From the NCBI RefSeq assembly GCF_040939455.1, contig NC_134120.1:54389001-54453000 (forward strand): a DNA stretch of 64,000 nucleotides. The letters run 5' to 3'. This document shows positions 52,222 through 63,975 of the stretch, piece by piece (positions within the stretch are counted from its first letter, which is position 1; each line of letters begins with the position of its first letter). A model generated the notes under the pieces. It was not told the DNA's origin. It ran no database searches and saw only the letters and a program-made list of their open reading frames with translations. Source of the DNA: Microcebus murinus (Eukaryota; Chordata; Mammalia; Primates; Cheirogaleidae). Position numbers and translations under genes: made by a program.

Positions 52222-52338
52222 GTATTTTTTTTTTTTACTATGTTGTACAGACTGGTCTCCAGCTCCTGGCCTCAAATGATCCTCCTACCTCGGCCTCCCA
52301 AAGTGCTGGGATTACAGGCGTGAGCCACTGAACCCAGC
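52222..52338 (-). mobile_element. Alu monomer fragment (antisense)
   Basis: A T13 tract and GGTCTCCAGCTCCTGGCCTC, then CTCGGCCTCCCAAAGTGCTG and GAGCCACTGAACCCAGCC, form half an Alu of an old subfamily. Confidence 0.85.
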
Positions 52339-54477
52339 CCTCTTTTATTTTCTTGAAATGAGAATCATTGTGTGCGTGTGTGTATATCACTCCCCTAACC
52401 ATACATTTAAAAAAGGTTGATATGCAGCCGTAGTGGTAATATAAAAAAGAAATAATAAGAAAGCAACTTATAACAAAATAACATGTACTTCAACATGTAA
52501 AGCTTAGGTACAAATATACTATTTAATACAAATGTATAACGAAGTAGTCAGATTTTCTACATAGAAGCAACTGCTAAAATGCAGACAAGTACAGGTGTGG
52601 TATATTGATGACTCTAAAACCTTGACTGGCACTACCTCAATACTGAAATGATCAAAGATGAAATACACATTGAAAATCTCCAAATAAAATGAAGTAAACT
52701 CTTGATTTCTATTGTGGTCACATCTCTAAAAAAAATTCAGTAGATATTAAAACAACCCTAAAAAATACTGTTTTACTGTGCATATATCAAAATATTACAT
52801 TGTACTTCATAAATATAATACACTTATTATCACATAATTTCATTATGTCAATTAAAATAGTATTAATTTTTATAAATTTTTTAAAAATATTGCTTTAGAT
52901 GTAAAAGCATTGTGTTTATGTACAAAACAGTTACTTTGAGGCTCAGATAATGATAAGCAGATTTATTACCCATGTGAATGTTTCCAGGTACATTCGGTGG
53001 TCATACAGGAAGTGGGACTATTCTTCTCTGGACACAGTGCAAGACATCTAGTGTGGCTGACTCCCCCTCACCTACATGCCAGTAGTTCCTCACAAGGGGA
53101 GCTGGGAGGCACCCAAACTCCGGTGTTGGACACAGGCCTCAGCTTCAACCTCAGGCGGGCCCCCTGACTTCATGAGGTCCTGCGTTTTAACTATAACTTT
53201 CCTGCAGTGACAAAATACTGCTCACTCAGTTAAAAATTTCCTTCTCTTTCCACTCTTTCCAAAGAGGATGATTTCCCAAGAGTTAAACCAGGTATGATTT
53301 CATATTCTAAATCTGACTTTGTGTTAAACTAAGGGGTGGGAGAACTGGAAAACAGATAGCTGCCTAGGTTGGACAAGGTAGTTGGACGGTGCAGAAATTC
53401 CATGTACAATTCTACCTATGAGTATAGAGCACTGTGGGATATGTAGTCCTGAGTAAGCCATATTTTTTCCCTCTATGGATCAAAGTAAAAGTAAAATTCA
53501 TTTGCCTTTATGTAATTGTAAAGACACAGAATAGATTTTTAACTCTTACTCAGTCTGGTTTGCCCAATTTTTAAGAGTATAGAAGATTATTCCACTGGTC
53601 TTAAATACTGAGGCTGATGATACTGATAATAATAGTAATACCTTACCCAAGGCCACACAGACAGCAAGTGACTTAGGCAGTATTTGGGCTCAGATTTACC
53701 TGATGTCAAAGCCTGAGGTCTTATTGCCATACCACATTGCTCTTTGACAAAGGGGTCACCAACACAGTCACACAAACATTACTTATCACACCAGTGCCGC
53801 CTGCAGTGCCCCAGCCCTGTACTTAGGCCTCTGCAGAAGAATGAGGACATAGGACCCTGGAGCATGGTGCCAGTACTGGCGACGCAGGGACTGGCACAGA
53901 GGAGGTGGAGGCACTGAGGGCGGAACCGCAGAGAGTGAAGCAACACGGGTCTGCAAGCACAGGAGCCGCCACCACCTGTGACTGCAAGACCATGGGGGGC
54001 AAAAAGTTACCTGCAGGAGTGCCCTTCCAGCCAGAGCTGCAACCTCAGAGATCCACCCACGGAGACGGGGCCACTGCTGGAGAAGCCACCCGAGGCAGAG
54101 AGAGAGGGAGGGAGAAATACCCTGGTCTTTCCCTTCCTGCCCCCTCCAACGTCCTGAGGGCTGGAGCCCGGAAAGCCATCCCGTAGGGGTTGTTCCCAGG
54201 CCACAGAGGGGCAAGGACTGCCTTTGAGGGCAAGCAGACCAAAACAGGCACACCCACACTGGGTTTTGTCATTTTACAGAACAAGCACATTAAGCCTCCT
54301 TCAAACACTAAATCCCCTAATGCTTTTAGACTAATGTGATTTGACAAAAATAAATAAATTTTTAAATCACATGTGACTTTAAAAACACCTATTATGCAAG
54401 CAGATTTCTCTTTAGACCCATAATTCACTGAATATTGGAAAACAGAAAGCATTATTGGCTAGACCAATTGGTTCATG
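52339..54477. other. Intergenic stretch; MIR near 53590-53760
   Basis: A sense MIR tail (TTACCCAAGGCCACACAGAC, then AAGCCTGAGGTCTTATTGCC) lies near 53640-53750. The segment 53786-54259 has open frames on both strands of similar length, with no recognisable protein. The rest is AT-rich unique sequence. Confidence 0.55.
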
Positions 54478-54590
54478 AAACTGTAATCCCAGCTGCTTGG
54501 GAGGCTGAGGTAGGAGGATCACTGAGGAGTCTGAATCCGCGTGGGCAATATAGCCAGACCCATCTCTCAAAAAAAATCAAGAAAAAAGAA
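54478..54590 (+). mobile_element. Alu fragment
   Basis: ACTGTAATCCCAGCTGCTTG, then GGCTGAGGTAGGAGGATCAC and an A-rich tail form a partial diverged sense Alu. It is the last repeat before the MTCL1 CpG island. Confidence 0.8.
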
Positions 54591-54850
54591 AGCAGGCATT
54601 ATTGAACATTTCCTTGCCCAGGGCCAGTAGCCACATCACGCCCGGCCGATAACAAGGGATAGGGAGGGCGGATTTTGTTCGACTTACTACCTGAAGGAAG
54701 GGGAAGCTGGCTACAAATTGGCCGTCTGGCTAATGTCTTCGTAAGACTAAGGTGCCTGAACATTCCCGGGGCAGTCCTTTGCTTGAGCGTATGTGGTGTG
54801 AGGAACCGACGAGCTTGCGGTAGGAGTCCTGGCCACATTCTTCGGGAACG
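54591..54850. other. Unassigned shore of the MTCL1 CpG island
   Basis: Mixed-composition sequence with no recognised repeat or gene. Base composition shifts sharply to CpG-rich after about 54850. Confidence 0.5.
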
Positions 54851-55418
54851 TGAGGGTGTTGGAGACTTCTGGGTCCCTGGAGCAAGTGGAGGCAGAAGTC
54901 CTGGCCCCGCTGGCAGTCACCTGGAGTCTGGCGCGGCCACCTTCCGACGGGCGGGTCGGAGCGCCCTCTAGAGGAGGCCGGGACCCTGCGGCCTCCCGGC
55001 GTCGCCGCCACGCCCGCCAGGAACAGACCCGCGCGGGCGACGCGGAGGTGCGGTCGCACGGCAGGGGGCGCCCGAGAGCCGCTCCCGCGGCGGGCCGCAG
55101 TCTTCTGCACGCGGCTCTCCTCGCTTACAGGATTAAAATAACCAGTTCATTCTGTGTTGTGTCTGGGTAGGGTACATCTGCGGTGAAGACCACAGACTTC
55201 GGAGTCTACTACCCCCTTATTTTTGCGGGTCCGCCCCCTCGCCCCACAGGCACTCCCGCGGCCCCGGGCCTGCCCCCGCCCGCCGCCGCGAGGTCCTGAG
55301 AGCGAATCTCACCACCCACGCCCGAGTGCTCCCGCGGCCCGGCCTCCAGGGTCTGTCCGAGCGCCTGGGAAGGGTGCTGGGTGCCACCGCCCTCCGGCCT
55401 CGCCGCTAAGCCCCGCCC

Positions 55419-55712
55419 GGCCCTCCCTCGCCACGCCCGCGTGCGCCCCGGCACTCACCCTCCGGGTACTGCGGTCCCCAGCCGGGCCAGGCCCCCAGCG
55501 CCTAGGAGTCCCCGCCGGCCCTCCCTCGCCACGCCCGGGTGCGCCCCGGCACTCACCCTCCCGGCACCGCGGCCCCCAGCCGGGCCAGGCCCCCAGCGCC
55601 TAGGAGTCCCCGCCGGCCCTCCCTCGCCACGCCCGGGTGCGCCCCGGCACTCACCCTCCGGGCACCGCGGCCCCCAGCCGGGCCAGGCCCCCAGCGCCTA
55701 GGAGTCCCCGCC
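55419..55712 (+). repeat. 3 x 98-bp GC-rich tandem repeat
   Basis: Units begin GGCCCTCCCTCGCCACGCCC at 55419, 55517 and 55615, exactly 98 bases apart. The second and third differ at only a few positions. Each contains GGCACTCACCCTCC, whose reverse complement has GGGTGAGTGCC, a good match to a 5' splice site. The period is not a multiple of 3, so open frames across it are an accident of composition. It lies about 1.4 kb upstream of the MTCL1 start codon. Confidence 0.95.
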
Positions 55713-55849
55713 GGCCCCTCTGGGCCCGCAGCGCCCGCCGGGCACAGGCTGGCCCTACTCCTTTGGGCACTCCCAACTTCCAACGCCCGGGACACGCACT
55801 GCGCGCCCAGTGACCTGAGAACGCACTTTGCAGTTTGCACCGTGGAAAC

Positions 55850-55960
55850 CGCTCGTTTAATCCTCACACGCAGTCGGTGGCAGTGTATTCTAACTGTGCA
55901 GGTGAGGTGAGGGAACGGCGGTTCAGAAAGGCCAAGCGCCTGGCCCGCGACAGACTCAGC
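55850..55960 (+). repeat. MIR relic in the CpG island
   Basis: CGTTTAATCCTCACACGCAG, then GTGAGGGAACGGCGGTTCAG and AGGCCAAGCGCCTGGCCCGC follow the MIR core with CpG-rich substitutions. Confidence 0.6.
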
Positions 55961-56846
55961 CCCGGCTCCCCGAGCGGAAAGCACGGGGACATAATCCCGC
56001 AGACCTGGGCTTAACGCCCGGCGCAGCCACGGCCAGACTCCTCTCCTGCGCCTGTGTCCTCATCCTCAAAGAACACAGCAACTCCAGTTCGGGATTGTGG
56101 CGCGGTTCAATAAACAACGCCTGTCAAGTGCGCCTCCTGGCTGCCTGGCCGCCACCGAGCCCGGAACGCTGTCCCTTTCTGACCCAAGCTCGGCCCGCTC
56201 CCCAGGCGGCCGGGCAGCCAACGGTGCGGCGCGTTTCGACGCGAAAGCTGCGCCGGGGACCAGCCGGGGCTGCGGCGACAGCCCCAGTCCTTGGGGAGGG
56301 AAGCGAGGGGCCTGTGGGGGCGTCGGTCAGCCAAAGGAGAGCTGGCACCCCACGGAGCACGCCGCAGAGCGCCACCCACACCTCCCGGGCCTCAGTCTCC
56401 CCCAAGTGGCCGGTGCCTGCCCCTTCTCCCCACTCCCCCTGCGCGTCTTCCCTCCCTCCCTCCTTGGCAGTGTCTCCAGAGCTTCCATCGCCAACGAAGG
56501 GCCCAGGGCTGCCGGGCCGCGCGGACGCAGCCAGAGCCCGTGCCCCCGGGCGCTCAGGCCACGCCCTCCTGGCCCTCCCCGCGCTCCCGCCCCCCTCCCT
56601 GCGCGGTCCCCGCCCGGCGCCGGCTGGCGGGAGGCGGGGCATGCGCACGGGGCGGCGGGCTCCGGGCGCGGGGCGGCGGGGGAGCGCGCGAGCCGTTTCT
56701 CTCCGCCGGGAGCGGCGGGGGCGGGCGCCGGCCGGAGCGGGCGAGCGGTGGGCGGGGAGCTGGGAGCAGGGCGCGGGAGCCGGGCGCGCGCCGCTAGCGC
56801 TGCCGCGGGACGAGTGACCGGGAATCTGGAGCGCCGCGTCCAGGGG

Positions 56847-56903
56847 ATGCGAGCGGCCGGCAGCCGCCGCGCTGTTGTGCCCGGAGAGCTCAGGCTGGGG
56901 TGA
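56847..56903 (+). CDS. Upstream ORF 1 of MTCL1 (18 codons)
   Basis: ATG at 56847 opens [18 protein letters not shown] and stops at 56901-56903, about 200 bases before the MTCL1 start. It matters only if transcription starts upstream of it, which the sequence does not tell. Confidence 0.35.
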   Translation: MRAAGSRRAVVPGELRLG

Positions 56904-57023
56904 TCTCAGCCAGGGAGAGCGTGGCGGCGGCGGCGAGCCCCACGGGAATCCTCAAGGCCGGGGTGCGGGGAGGGGGGACTGCGAGAGCGCGGGGCGAAGA
57001 CCGGGCGGGGCTGGGGGACAGTG

Positions 57024-57122
57024 ATGAGCGAGCGCGCGGAGAGGCTGCACGCCGCCGCCGCCCGGAGCATCTGCCGCCCGAGCTGCTGCTGGCGGCCCCG
57101 GCCCCGGCCATGGAGACACTGA
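57024..57122 (+). CDS. Upstream ORF 2, overlapping the MTCL1 start codon
   Basis: ATG at 57024 (context CAGTGATGA, G at -3) opens a 32-codon frame. It runs in a different frame through the MTCL1 ATG (57110-57112) and stops at TGA 57120-57122. Ribosomes that start here cannot reinitiate downstream at the main ATG, so it would lower MTCL1 translation. Its role is inference; the geometry is seen directly. Confidence 0.5.
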   Translation: MSERAERLHAAAARSICRPSCCWRPRPRPWRH

Positions 57123-58168
57123 ACGGTCCCGCGGGCGGCGGCGCCCCGGACGCTAAGCCGCAGCCGCCGGGCCAGCACCACCGCCACCACCACCTCCACC
57201 CGCAGGCTGAGAGGCGGCGGCTGCACCGCGCACCCTCGCCCGCCAGACCCTTCCTCAAGGACCTGCACGGGCGGCCCGCCGCGCCCGGTCCGGCCCCTGC
57301 CGGCCCCTCCTCCGGCCGAGCCCCGGCGCCCGCCGCACCGCGTTCGCCCAACCTCGCGGGCAAGGCGCCGCCCTCGCCGGGGCCCCTGGCGGCGTCCGGC
57401 CGCCTCTCCCGGCGTAGTGGCGGCGTCCCCGGCGCGAAGGACAAGCCACCGCCGGGTGCCGGGGCCAGGGCGGCGGGCGGCGCCAAGGCTGCCTTGGGAA
57501 CCAGAAGGGTGGCGCGCGCGGCGCCCGCCGAGCCGCTGCCCCGGGCGGGGAAGTCTCCCGGGGCCGAGCCGCCGCCCGCCGCTGCCAAGGGCCGCAAAGC
57601 CAAGCGCGGTTCCGGGGCGACCCCCGCCCGCACCATCGGCGCCGCGACGCCAGCCGCCCGGATCCCCGCCGTGACCCTCGCTGTGACCTCGGCGGCCGGC
57701 TCCCCGGCCCGAGGCTCGCGCATCAACCACACGGACAGCAGCTCCGACCTCTCCGACTGCCCCTCTGAGCCTCTGTCCGACGAGCAGCGTCTGCTTCCAG
57801 CCGCCAGCAGCGACGCCGAGTCCGGCACGGGCTCCAGCGACAGAGAACCCCCGCGAGGCGCGCCCACGCCGAGCCCCGCAGCCCGGGGGGCGCCGCCCGG
57901 CAGCCCCGAGCCGCCAGCGCTCCTCGCCGTGCCCCCAGCCGCCGGCGCCTGTCTCGGCGGCCGGAGCAGCCCGGGCGGGGTTTCCGCGGGGTCCCCAGGG
58001 CCGGGCGCAGCGGAGGATGCCCGGGGCCGCGGGCCGCCCGAGCGACCGGCTCCCGGGACGCCCAAGGAGCCCAGCCCGGGCGAGCAGCCGCGGCTCGTGC
58101 CGGCGGTGGAGGAAGAGGAGCTGCTGCGGGAGATGGAGGAGCTGCGCTCGGAGAACGACTATCTCAAG
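57110..58168 (+). CDS. MTCL1: MTCL1 first coding exon (353 codons)
   Basis: MTCL1 (microtubule cross-linking factor 1; older names SOGA2, CCDC165 and KIAA0802) bundles and stabilises microtubules in epithelia and neurons and binds the polarity kinase PAR-1b/MARK2. The ATG at 57110 has a strong context (GGCCATGG) and begins [20 protein letters not shown], as in human. A His-rich patch (HHRHHHLH) is at residues 23-30 and low-complexity Pro/Ala/Gly/Arg sequence follows. A Ser/acidic region begins near residue 206 ([20 protein letters not shown]). The exon ends with the start of the coiled coil, [20 protein letters not shown], before AAG|GTGAGC. The full protein is about 1,900 residues in human, so most exons lie beyond the window. 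The frame is also open upstream of the ATG but has no in-frame ATG there. Confidence 0.97.
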
Positions 58169-59889
58169 GTGAGCCGCGCAGGCAGCTGCTGTCCGGAAGG
58201 CGCCGGGAGGGTCTGCTGTGGCCCGGCCGCCAGCGCCGCCTCTGGGGCCTGGCGTGCCCTCCCCCTCTGCCCCGCTGCCTGCCCGCACTCCCGGGCATTG
58301 GAACTTAAGCCAGAACTTCTGGGAGGGCAGCGAGACCTGTGGTCCGGCCCGTTCTGGCCCGCGTGGCGTCTCTGTACAGAAAGTGCTCTCCTGGCCGCAG
58401 CCTTTTACTCTCGCTAACCTGTTGGGGGAGAGGTGCTCTTGTGTCGTTTTGGAGACGTCAGTCGACTCTTCTGTCCCCCGCTCAGGACAGGCCCAGCCTC
58501 GCCTGTGCGAGCGCGCGGTCCCTCGCCGGGGAGCTCTGGCCCCGCCACGTGCGCGGTGTCTGTCCAGGAAACGCCGCGGGCGGCCGGTGTGCGGGCGGCA
58601 CCTGCAGTTACCCGAGAGCTAGGGGCTCTCCGTGTCCTCAGGGCTTCGACGGCACGGCGGGCGGGGCGCCGTTGGCGGCGATAAGCCTTAAGTTCAGGGG
58701 TCCTGAGTGTGGCCTGGGTTGAGGAACAGCAGTGACCCGCGCGGGCCGGTCTTTTGTGAGCGTCGGGAGCGCTGCTCCAGTGTCCCAGAGGCCCGCCGGC
58801 GTGTCTGAGGAGTCGCAGCCTCTGCCGCACTGTGTCCCGGTCTTCCCGGGCGCGGCCTGCCAGCAGTGGCCTCTTAGTCTGGTCGGCACTGGGGTGCTTA
58901 ATCCGACTCGGTCTTTCTCCGAGGAGGGAGCTGGCCCTGCAGTACAGGGGGGCTAGACAATGCTGGGGGAGGGGCCAAGACAGTCCGGAGACTTGAGAAG
59001 AAAAAGAAAGGGGGATCGTATTGAGGGCAACTGTTTTATTTATCATAATCCTCAGGTTAGTAACTCCAGTGATATCAGTCCATTCTTATAGCTGTTAAGA
59101 TCTTAATCTATATCCTCCCAGACCAGTGGGCCGGCCCTGCTTTATCAGTGGGTTTTGTGATTTGAGCTGTTTTCTCAGCAAATGATGAACCTACCCAATT
59201 GAAGCCATGAAAAGTCCAGTGGGACCAGGGATTTGCTTTTTAAGGTGAATGGCGGTGAAGCGTGCAGTTCAAACTGGAACCACAGCACATCAGCTGCCAG
59301 GTAGTCCTAAAACCTAAACCTCTTACCAGGAGCTGCTCCAACCAACTGAGCCCAGGAGTTATTTTAACTTGCGCAAAGAGGTAGCAGTGAGGCACAGAAA
59401 GAGAAGTGATAAAAGAGCCGATTGGGGCTGGAGTGAGATGTTTGACATAGTACGTGTGCTTTTGTCTCCTACTCTTATGTAACAGACAGCAGAAGGAATT
59501 CAAAGGTGTAGAAGAGAAAGGGTAGCTGTGCTGTATGAGGCTCCATCACGACAGCAGCACTTCTGAAAGTCCTGGAGGAATGTGTCGCTCCCTGTGGGGG
59601 AGACAGATCATCTTATTTGATTTTTGTGGCCTCAGTGTTTAGCATAATCTCTGACCTAAGGTGTTTCTGATTGAGTGGTGTTTATCCAAATGACTGCTGT
59701 GCAACAGAAAATTGAGTTTCTTTAAAGAAAAGATGTTTCTCATTACATCTTAGATCTAAGCGAGGCAGTCCCTCACCATTTCAGAGTTCATTCTTGGCTG
59801 ACTGGTCATCTGCTTTATCTTTTCACATTGTTAGATTCTCAGGGAGTGAAATAGGTGTCTGACCCTGGAGTCCGATCTAGTGTATTTGA

Positions 59890-59995
59890 CATTTCAGTGA
59901 TTCTTCACAGCATAGGATGTTATTGTTGTGATAGTTTCCCAGACACATGCTGAGAACCAAAAACATACATGACTTGCCCGAGGTTGCACAGCTAA
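59890..59995 (+). repeat. MIR relic in MTCL1 intron 1
   Basis: ATTCTTCACAGCATAGGATG and CATGACTTGCCCGAGGTTGC (then ACAGCT) show the MIR 3' core in sense orientation. Confidence 0.6.
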
Positions 59996-61688
59996 TTTTA
60001 TTTTCCCTGCCCTTCTATTTTCCCTGCCCTCAGAGCCTCTGCCCCTTTCCCTGCGCCAGGCAGTGCCCGTTTCCAGCCAGGCTGCTTGCTCAGAGCACAC
60101 TGCTTCAGACTTGTTTTATTAGCTCAAAACATTCCCAGTGTTCAGTTTTCCTAGGGGACCTCTGTTTTCTTTTTAGGTGAAAGGGCCATAATGAACACCT
60201 CTCCACTAGCCTGTGTGCGAATGGTCATATGAGTCCCACTGGCAATGTTTAATTTGTGGGAAATGTTCAGTTGCCATTTCCTGCGGGGAAAGTGACCCCT
60301 CTATCTGTTTACTATGCCTGAGTTCACCCCCCAGCCCTTCCTCTGACAGCAGGAGAGAGCAGGGCCTGGAGGAGGTCTGAAGGAGGCTAGCAAACCAGAC
60401 AATTGCATGTGTGTGTGAGAGGTCCATGCTTGGTCACTTGAAAGCTTAAATTACAGCAGTTCAATATGGGACAGAAACACAGGCATCCTAGTGGACTCTT
60501 CGAGCTTGCTCAATTGTGCAAATTGGGCTTGGAGCGTCAGTGACCCCATGGGGCAGAGGCAGTAGTCAGGCTTTTGCACTTGCTGTTTAGAGTATGCACA
60601 TTATAAATCAAAACTTGTCATTGCTGTTGTTCAGGGGTACTTTTCTAAGATGGTAGATAAAAGTACATCCTTGACCTGCTACTTTCTTAAGGGATGCCAC
60701 ACAGAACTCTCACAATTAGATACAGCATCTCTCTATTCCAATATTCTCTCTTCTAACAAGAAGAGACTCAGCCCAGAAATTTTACTTGGATGTATTCTGG
60801 AAGATTATGACCACATAAAGTATGACCACGTTCTTTCCCAAGTAAGTGCTGTCAACATTGCTATTATAAGACTGTCACAGTTTCTGAGCTAGAATGACCA
60901 AAGCCTGATTGAACAGAAAAATAAGACCAGCAAAACCATAGGAGGATGTCTTATCGATCAGGAATTTTAGTGGGCTTCTCTTAGTTTTTAGCCAGACTAC
61001 TATATTTTTTGAAATTGCAAATGTCAACAGAGAAGTGCAAGCATTCCTTCGTGCCATGTGGAGCGAATTCGGCCATCCCTGAGTCTGCCTTCTGTTCCTT
61101 CTCCACCTTCAGCAGGGGGCACCAGCATGACTAGGTGAAAAATGTAAAATGACTCCATCCCTGTCATTGGCTTTTGCATGAAAACACAGATAGAAAAGCA
61201 CTCGTTTGTCCTTTGACCTCTGATGAATGCAAAGATATTTGGAAGTATTGAGGAGTTAAGGTGAATGGTTGAGTTTAGTTATCCAAAGGCCTTCACTTCT
61301 TTCCCAAATGAAACCCAGGCACGTTTCTTAATGCTGAGGACTTCAGCATGCTGGTGTGTCTCTTTCCTGCCCGGTGTCCGGGGCTGTGTTTTGTTCGAGT
61401 GCTCTGAGACAATCAGACAAGCTGGAGTGCTCATCGTCAACATATTAATTATGTCTTCTGTTTCCGTAGGCTTTTCAGAAGGATTTAATCATTTTGAGTT
61501 TATTGGCCTATTTTGAAAAATGCTTTTTGCATTCACACCCCACTTTTCCCTTGCCCCCAAATACTGTCCTGTTCTATGCTGATCTCTTGCAGGGCGGATG
61601 AACATTGGGGTAGGAAGGGTAGTTTCTTTTTGTTCTACTTTTTCATTTATTTCATAAAAATTATTTTTGGTTAAAAGAAAACAAGTCA

Positions 61689-62013
61689 GGCCAGGCATGG
61701 TGGCTCATGCCTGTAATCCTAGCACTCTGGGAGGCCAAGGCAGGCGGATGGCTCAAGGTCAGGAGTTCGAAACCAGCCTGAGCAAGACCCTGTCTCTACT
61801 ATAAATAGAAATAAAATTAATTGGCCAACTAATATATATACAAAAATTAGCCGGGCATGGTGGCACATGCCTGTAGTCCCAGCTACTCGGGAGGCTGAGG
61901 CAGCAGGATCACTTGAGCCCAGGATATTGAGGTTGCTGTGAGCTAGACTGATGCCATGGCACTCACTCTAGCCTAGGCAACAAAGTGAGACTCTGTCTCA
62001 AAAAAAAAAAAAG
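61689..62013 (+). mobile_element. Alu, strepsirrhine type, in MTCL1 intron 1
   Basis: A full sense Alu has perfect 16-bp duplications AAAAGAAAACAAGTCA at 61673-61688 and 62014-62029. Confidence 0.97.
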
Positions 62014-62877
62014 AAAAGAAAACAAGTCATTGCTAGCTACACGGGCAGATAAAATTGGCTTCCTGGAGAGGAATGATTTGCTAAGGGAGATATTGGGGTT
62101 TGGTTTTATAGGCTGCAGTGACTACTGGCTGATCCAACCTTACCATCCTCTCTCACTGGAGGTAGATTTTGAGTTTCAAGCTCTGACCTGGTTTGTTATG
62201 TTTGCTGCCCTGGAGGGGGACATGGCAAGGTGCGTGTCAGCAGTTCTCAGCAGCTGAAGTGTTTCAGCTCCTCTGCCGCCACCTCCATCTTTTTCTTTTG
62301 GAAGGGTTTTGGATAGTAGTCCCTATTCTTCCCTGACTTTGCTTTCCACAGCCATTCTTTATTCTGCCAGTGAATAACAGCTATAATAGTCTTGGGTGGC
62401 AAGCTGATGCAGAGGAAGGCTACCAGCCCATCAGCTGCTGGCCGAACTGTCCCTTGGTAAACAATGGGAGCAGCTCCTGCGCCTCCTTAGCTCCAGCTGG
62501 GACTCTAGAACACTGCCATTGTCCGGAGGGAAATGAGGTGGATTATTCCTGTATTACCAAAGACAATCGTTTCTGTCGGCAACTGCCAGAAGATGGAATT
62601 ACTGTAGCAGTAGCCAGATGACTGCTGCTATGGTCCAAATTGGGTCTATTTGTAGAGGAGTTAGTAAAATAGAAATAGTTATTGATTTCAGGTTGTTTAA
62701 AAAGAGATTTAGATTTGAATACAGTGATTAGTATGATCAAGAGTTTTCATTACTTATACTAAGAAACCGTGGATTCGAGTTTTATCATAAATTTGTGGAT
62801 AAAACTATTCTTTAGAGGTTTTCATTGAAACATTTAATCTTGGTTTACTCTAGTGTATACATGGTACCTCATTATTC

Positions 62878-62940
62878 CTCTAATTATATATATATAAAAC
62901 TTATATAAAATTTATATATAACATATACATATAATAAGGC
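62878..62940. repeat. AT-rich (TA)n-type simple repeat
   Basis: An interrupted TATATA run of about 60 bases lies in MTCL1 intron 1. Confidence 0.8.
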
Positions 62941-63534
62941 TTTATTTGCCATCTGTAAGAAAGGGGACTATTTGGACAGCTTCACACTACTTCAAGATTT
63001 CATTTTATATAAAAAATTAATTTGAAAAGGATATCTAATTAAAACTAGATAAACTTTTCAGTGAGGTAATGATCTAACATTTAAGTGTTCTACAGATCTG
63101 ATGTTAATTCAGTACAATACTATTGATTAAGGACAGTTTTTTTGTTATTTATTTCTGTATATAAACAGACGACAGCAATTTTCCACTTGTAATTACAATC
63201 TTTAAATGATACCTGCCAGAAACATTGTATGTTCTGCGCGATTTGGTTTTCTTAAGCATTTAAGTAGCACCCTTCTTTAAGGTTCAGCAGTATACTGTTT
63301 TCTAAATTGGAGCATGCTGTCAGAAAATTAATGTAATGTCAGTTTGAAAATCACTATCCATCACCACCCTAATTCGGACGATCAGTTTTGGCCTTTTGAA
63401 TGGTTCCTGCCAGCGTACATGGTCTATACTTTGCTTCTCTTGTAACTTCTTTTTACTGAACTGAAAATTGCCTTTTTTCCAGGCACTATGGAAAGAGTTG
63501 AAACACTGGTCTTGGTCCTGTCTCCACAATAGAC

Positions 63535-63640
63535 TAGTTGTGGGAAGCCATTTAAACTTCTAGAATCTCAGTTTCCTCATTTAAAAGATGAGGGTACTGA
63601 CACCTCACAGTGCAGTATTTTCCTGAGACCAATTGCCCTG
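63535..63640 (-). repeat. MIR relic (antisense)
   Basis: TCTAGAATCTCAGTTTCCTC, then ATTTAAAAGATGAGGGTACT and CACCTCACAGTG give the antisense MIR core. Confidence 0.65.
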
Positions 63641-63754
63641 GATATGCCTGTACGTTGACAGCTGTCAAGCTCTAAATGTTAGGCTGCTTTTATTGGTTTA
63701 CGTGAATGGGGGCTTTTAAAAGTACAGTTGAAGTTCTGTTATTATTTCATTTGC

Positions 63755-63975
63755 CTAGGTTGTAGCAAAGAATTTGTAGTATTTACTGGAAAGAGTATGT
63801 GCTTGGAAGCAGACAGTCCAGGGTTTACAGTCTGGCTTCAGTTTACTAGATACGAGGTTTTGCACACGTGTGATCGGCTTCTGTTTGGTTTCCTGGTCTA
63901 TAAAATGGGGGTAATACGTTCCTGACAGGGTTATTGTAGGGTTAGTAATGAGGGTAGAGTGCTTAATGAAGGTTG
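63755..63975 (-). repeat. MIR relic (antisense), second copy
   Basis: GCAGACAGTCCAGGGTTTAC, GTTTCCTGGTCTATAAAATG and ACAGGGTTATTGTAGGGTTA follow the antisense MIR order over most of its length. Confidence 0.7.

Larger units (their letters stand above)
54850..58700 (+). promoter_or_regulatory. MTCL1: CpG island covering the MTCL1 promoter and first coding exon
   Basis: CpG density is very high across nearly 4 kb, ending in intron 1. No TATA box lies near the likely 5' UTR. GC-box (GGCGGGG) motifs are frequent at 56550-56800, and an NRF1-like GCATGCGCAC sits at 56639-56648. Several transcription starts are likely; none can be fixed from sequence alone. Confidence 0.8.

Noticed and set aside
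53786..54259. 157-codon minus-strand frame with an opposing 93-codon plus frame
   Set aside because: Mutual shadows in moderately GC-rich sequence, with no family resemblance, splice pattern or signal peptide that I trust.
55419..55712. CRISPR-like array
   Set aside because: The three 98-bp units are contiguous, without spacers, in a primate CpG island. This is a minisatellite.
56095..56903. Plus-strand open frames of 240 and 268 codons before MTCL1
   Set aside because: Several overlapping frames are open at once in the CpG island, which points to base composition. They contain no recognised domain. The last 18 codons are listed only as a possible uORF.
56890..58288. Long minus-strand open frames (391 and 460 codons) opposite MTCL1 exon 1
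   Set aside because: They mirror a GC-rich coding exon, where stop codons are rare in every frame. Their translations are low-complexity Arg/Gly/Ala with no family resemblance.
62370..62621. 83-codon Cys-rich frame in MTCL1 intron 1
   Set aside because: It begins at GTG and no upstream ATG or convincing splice acceptor makes it an exon. It could be an unknown alternative exon, but the sequence alone does not support that.
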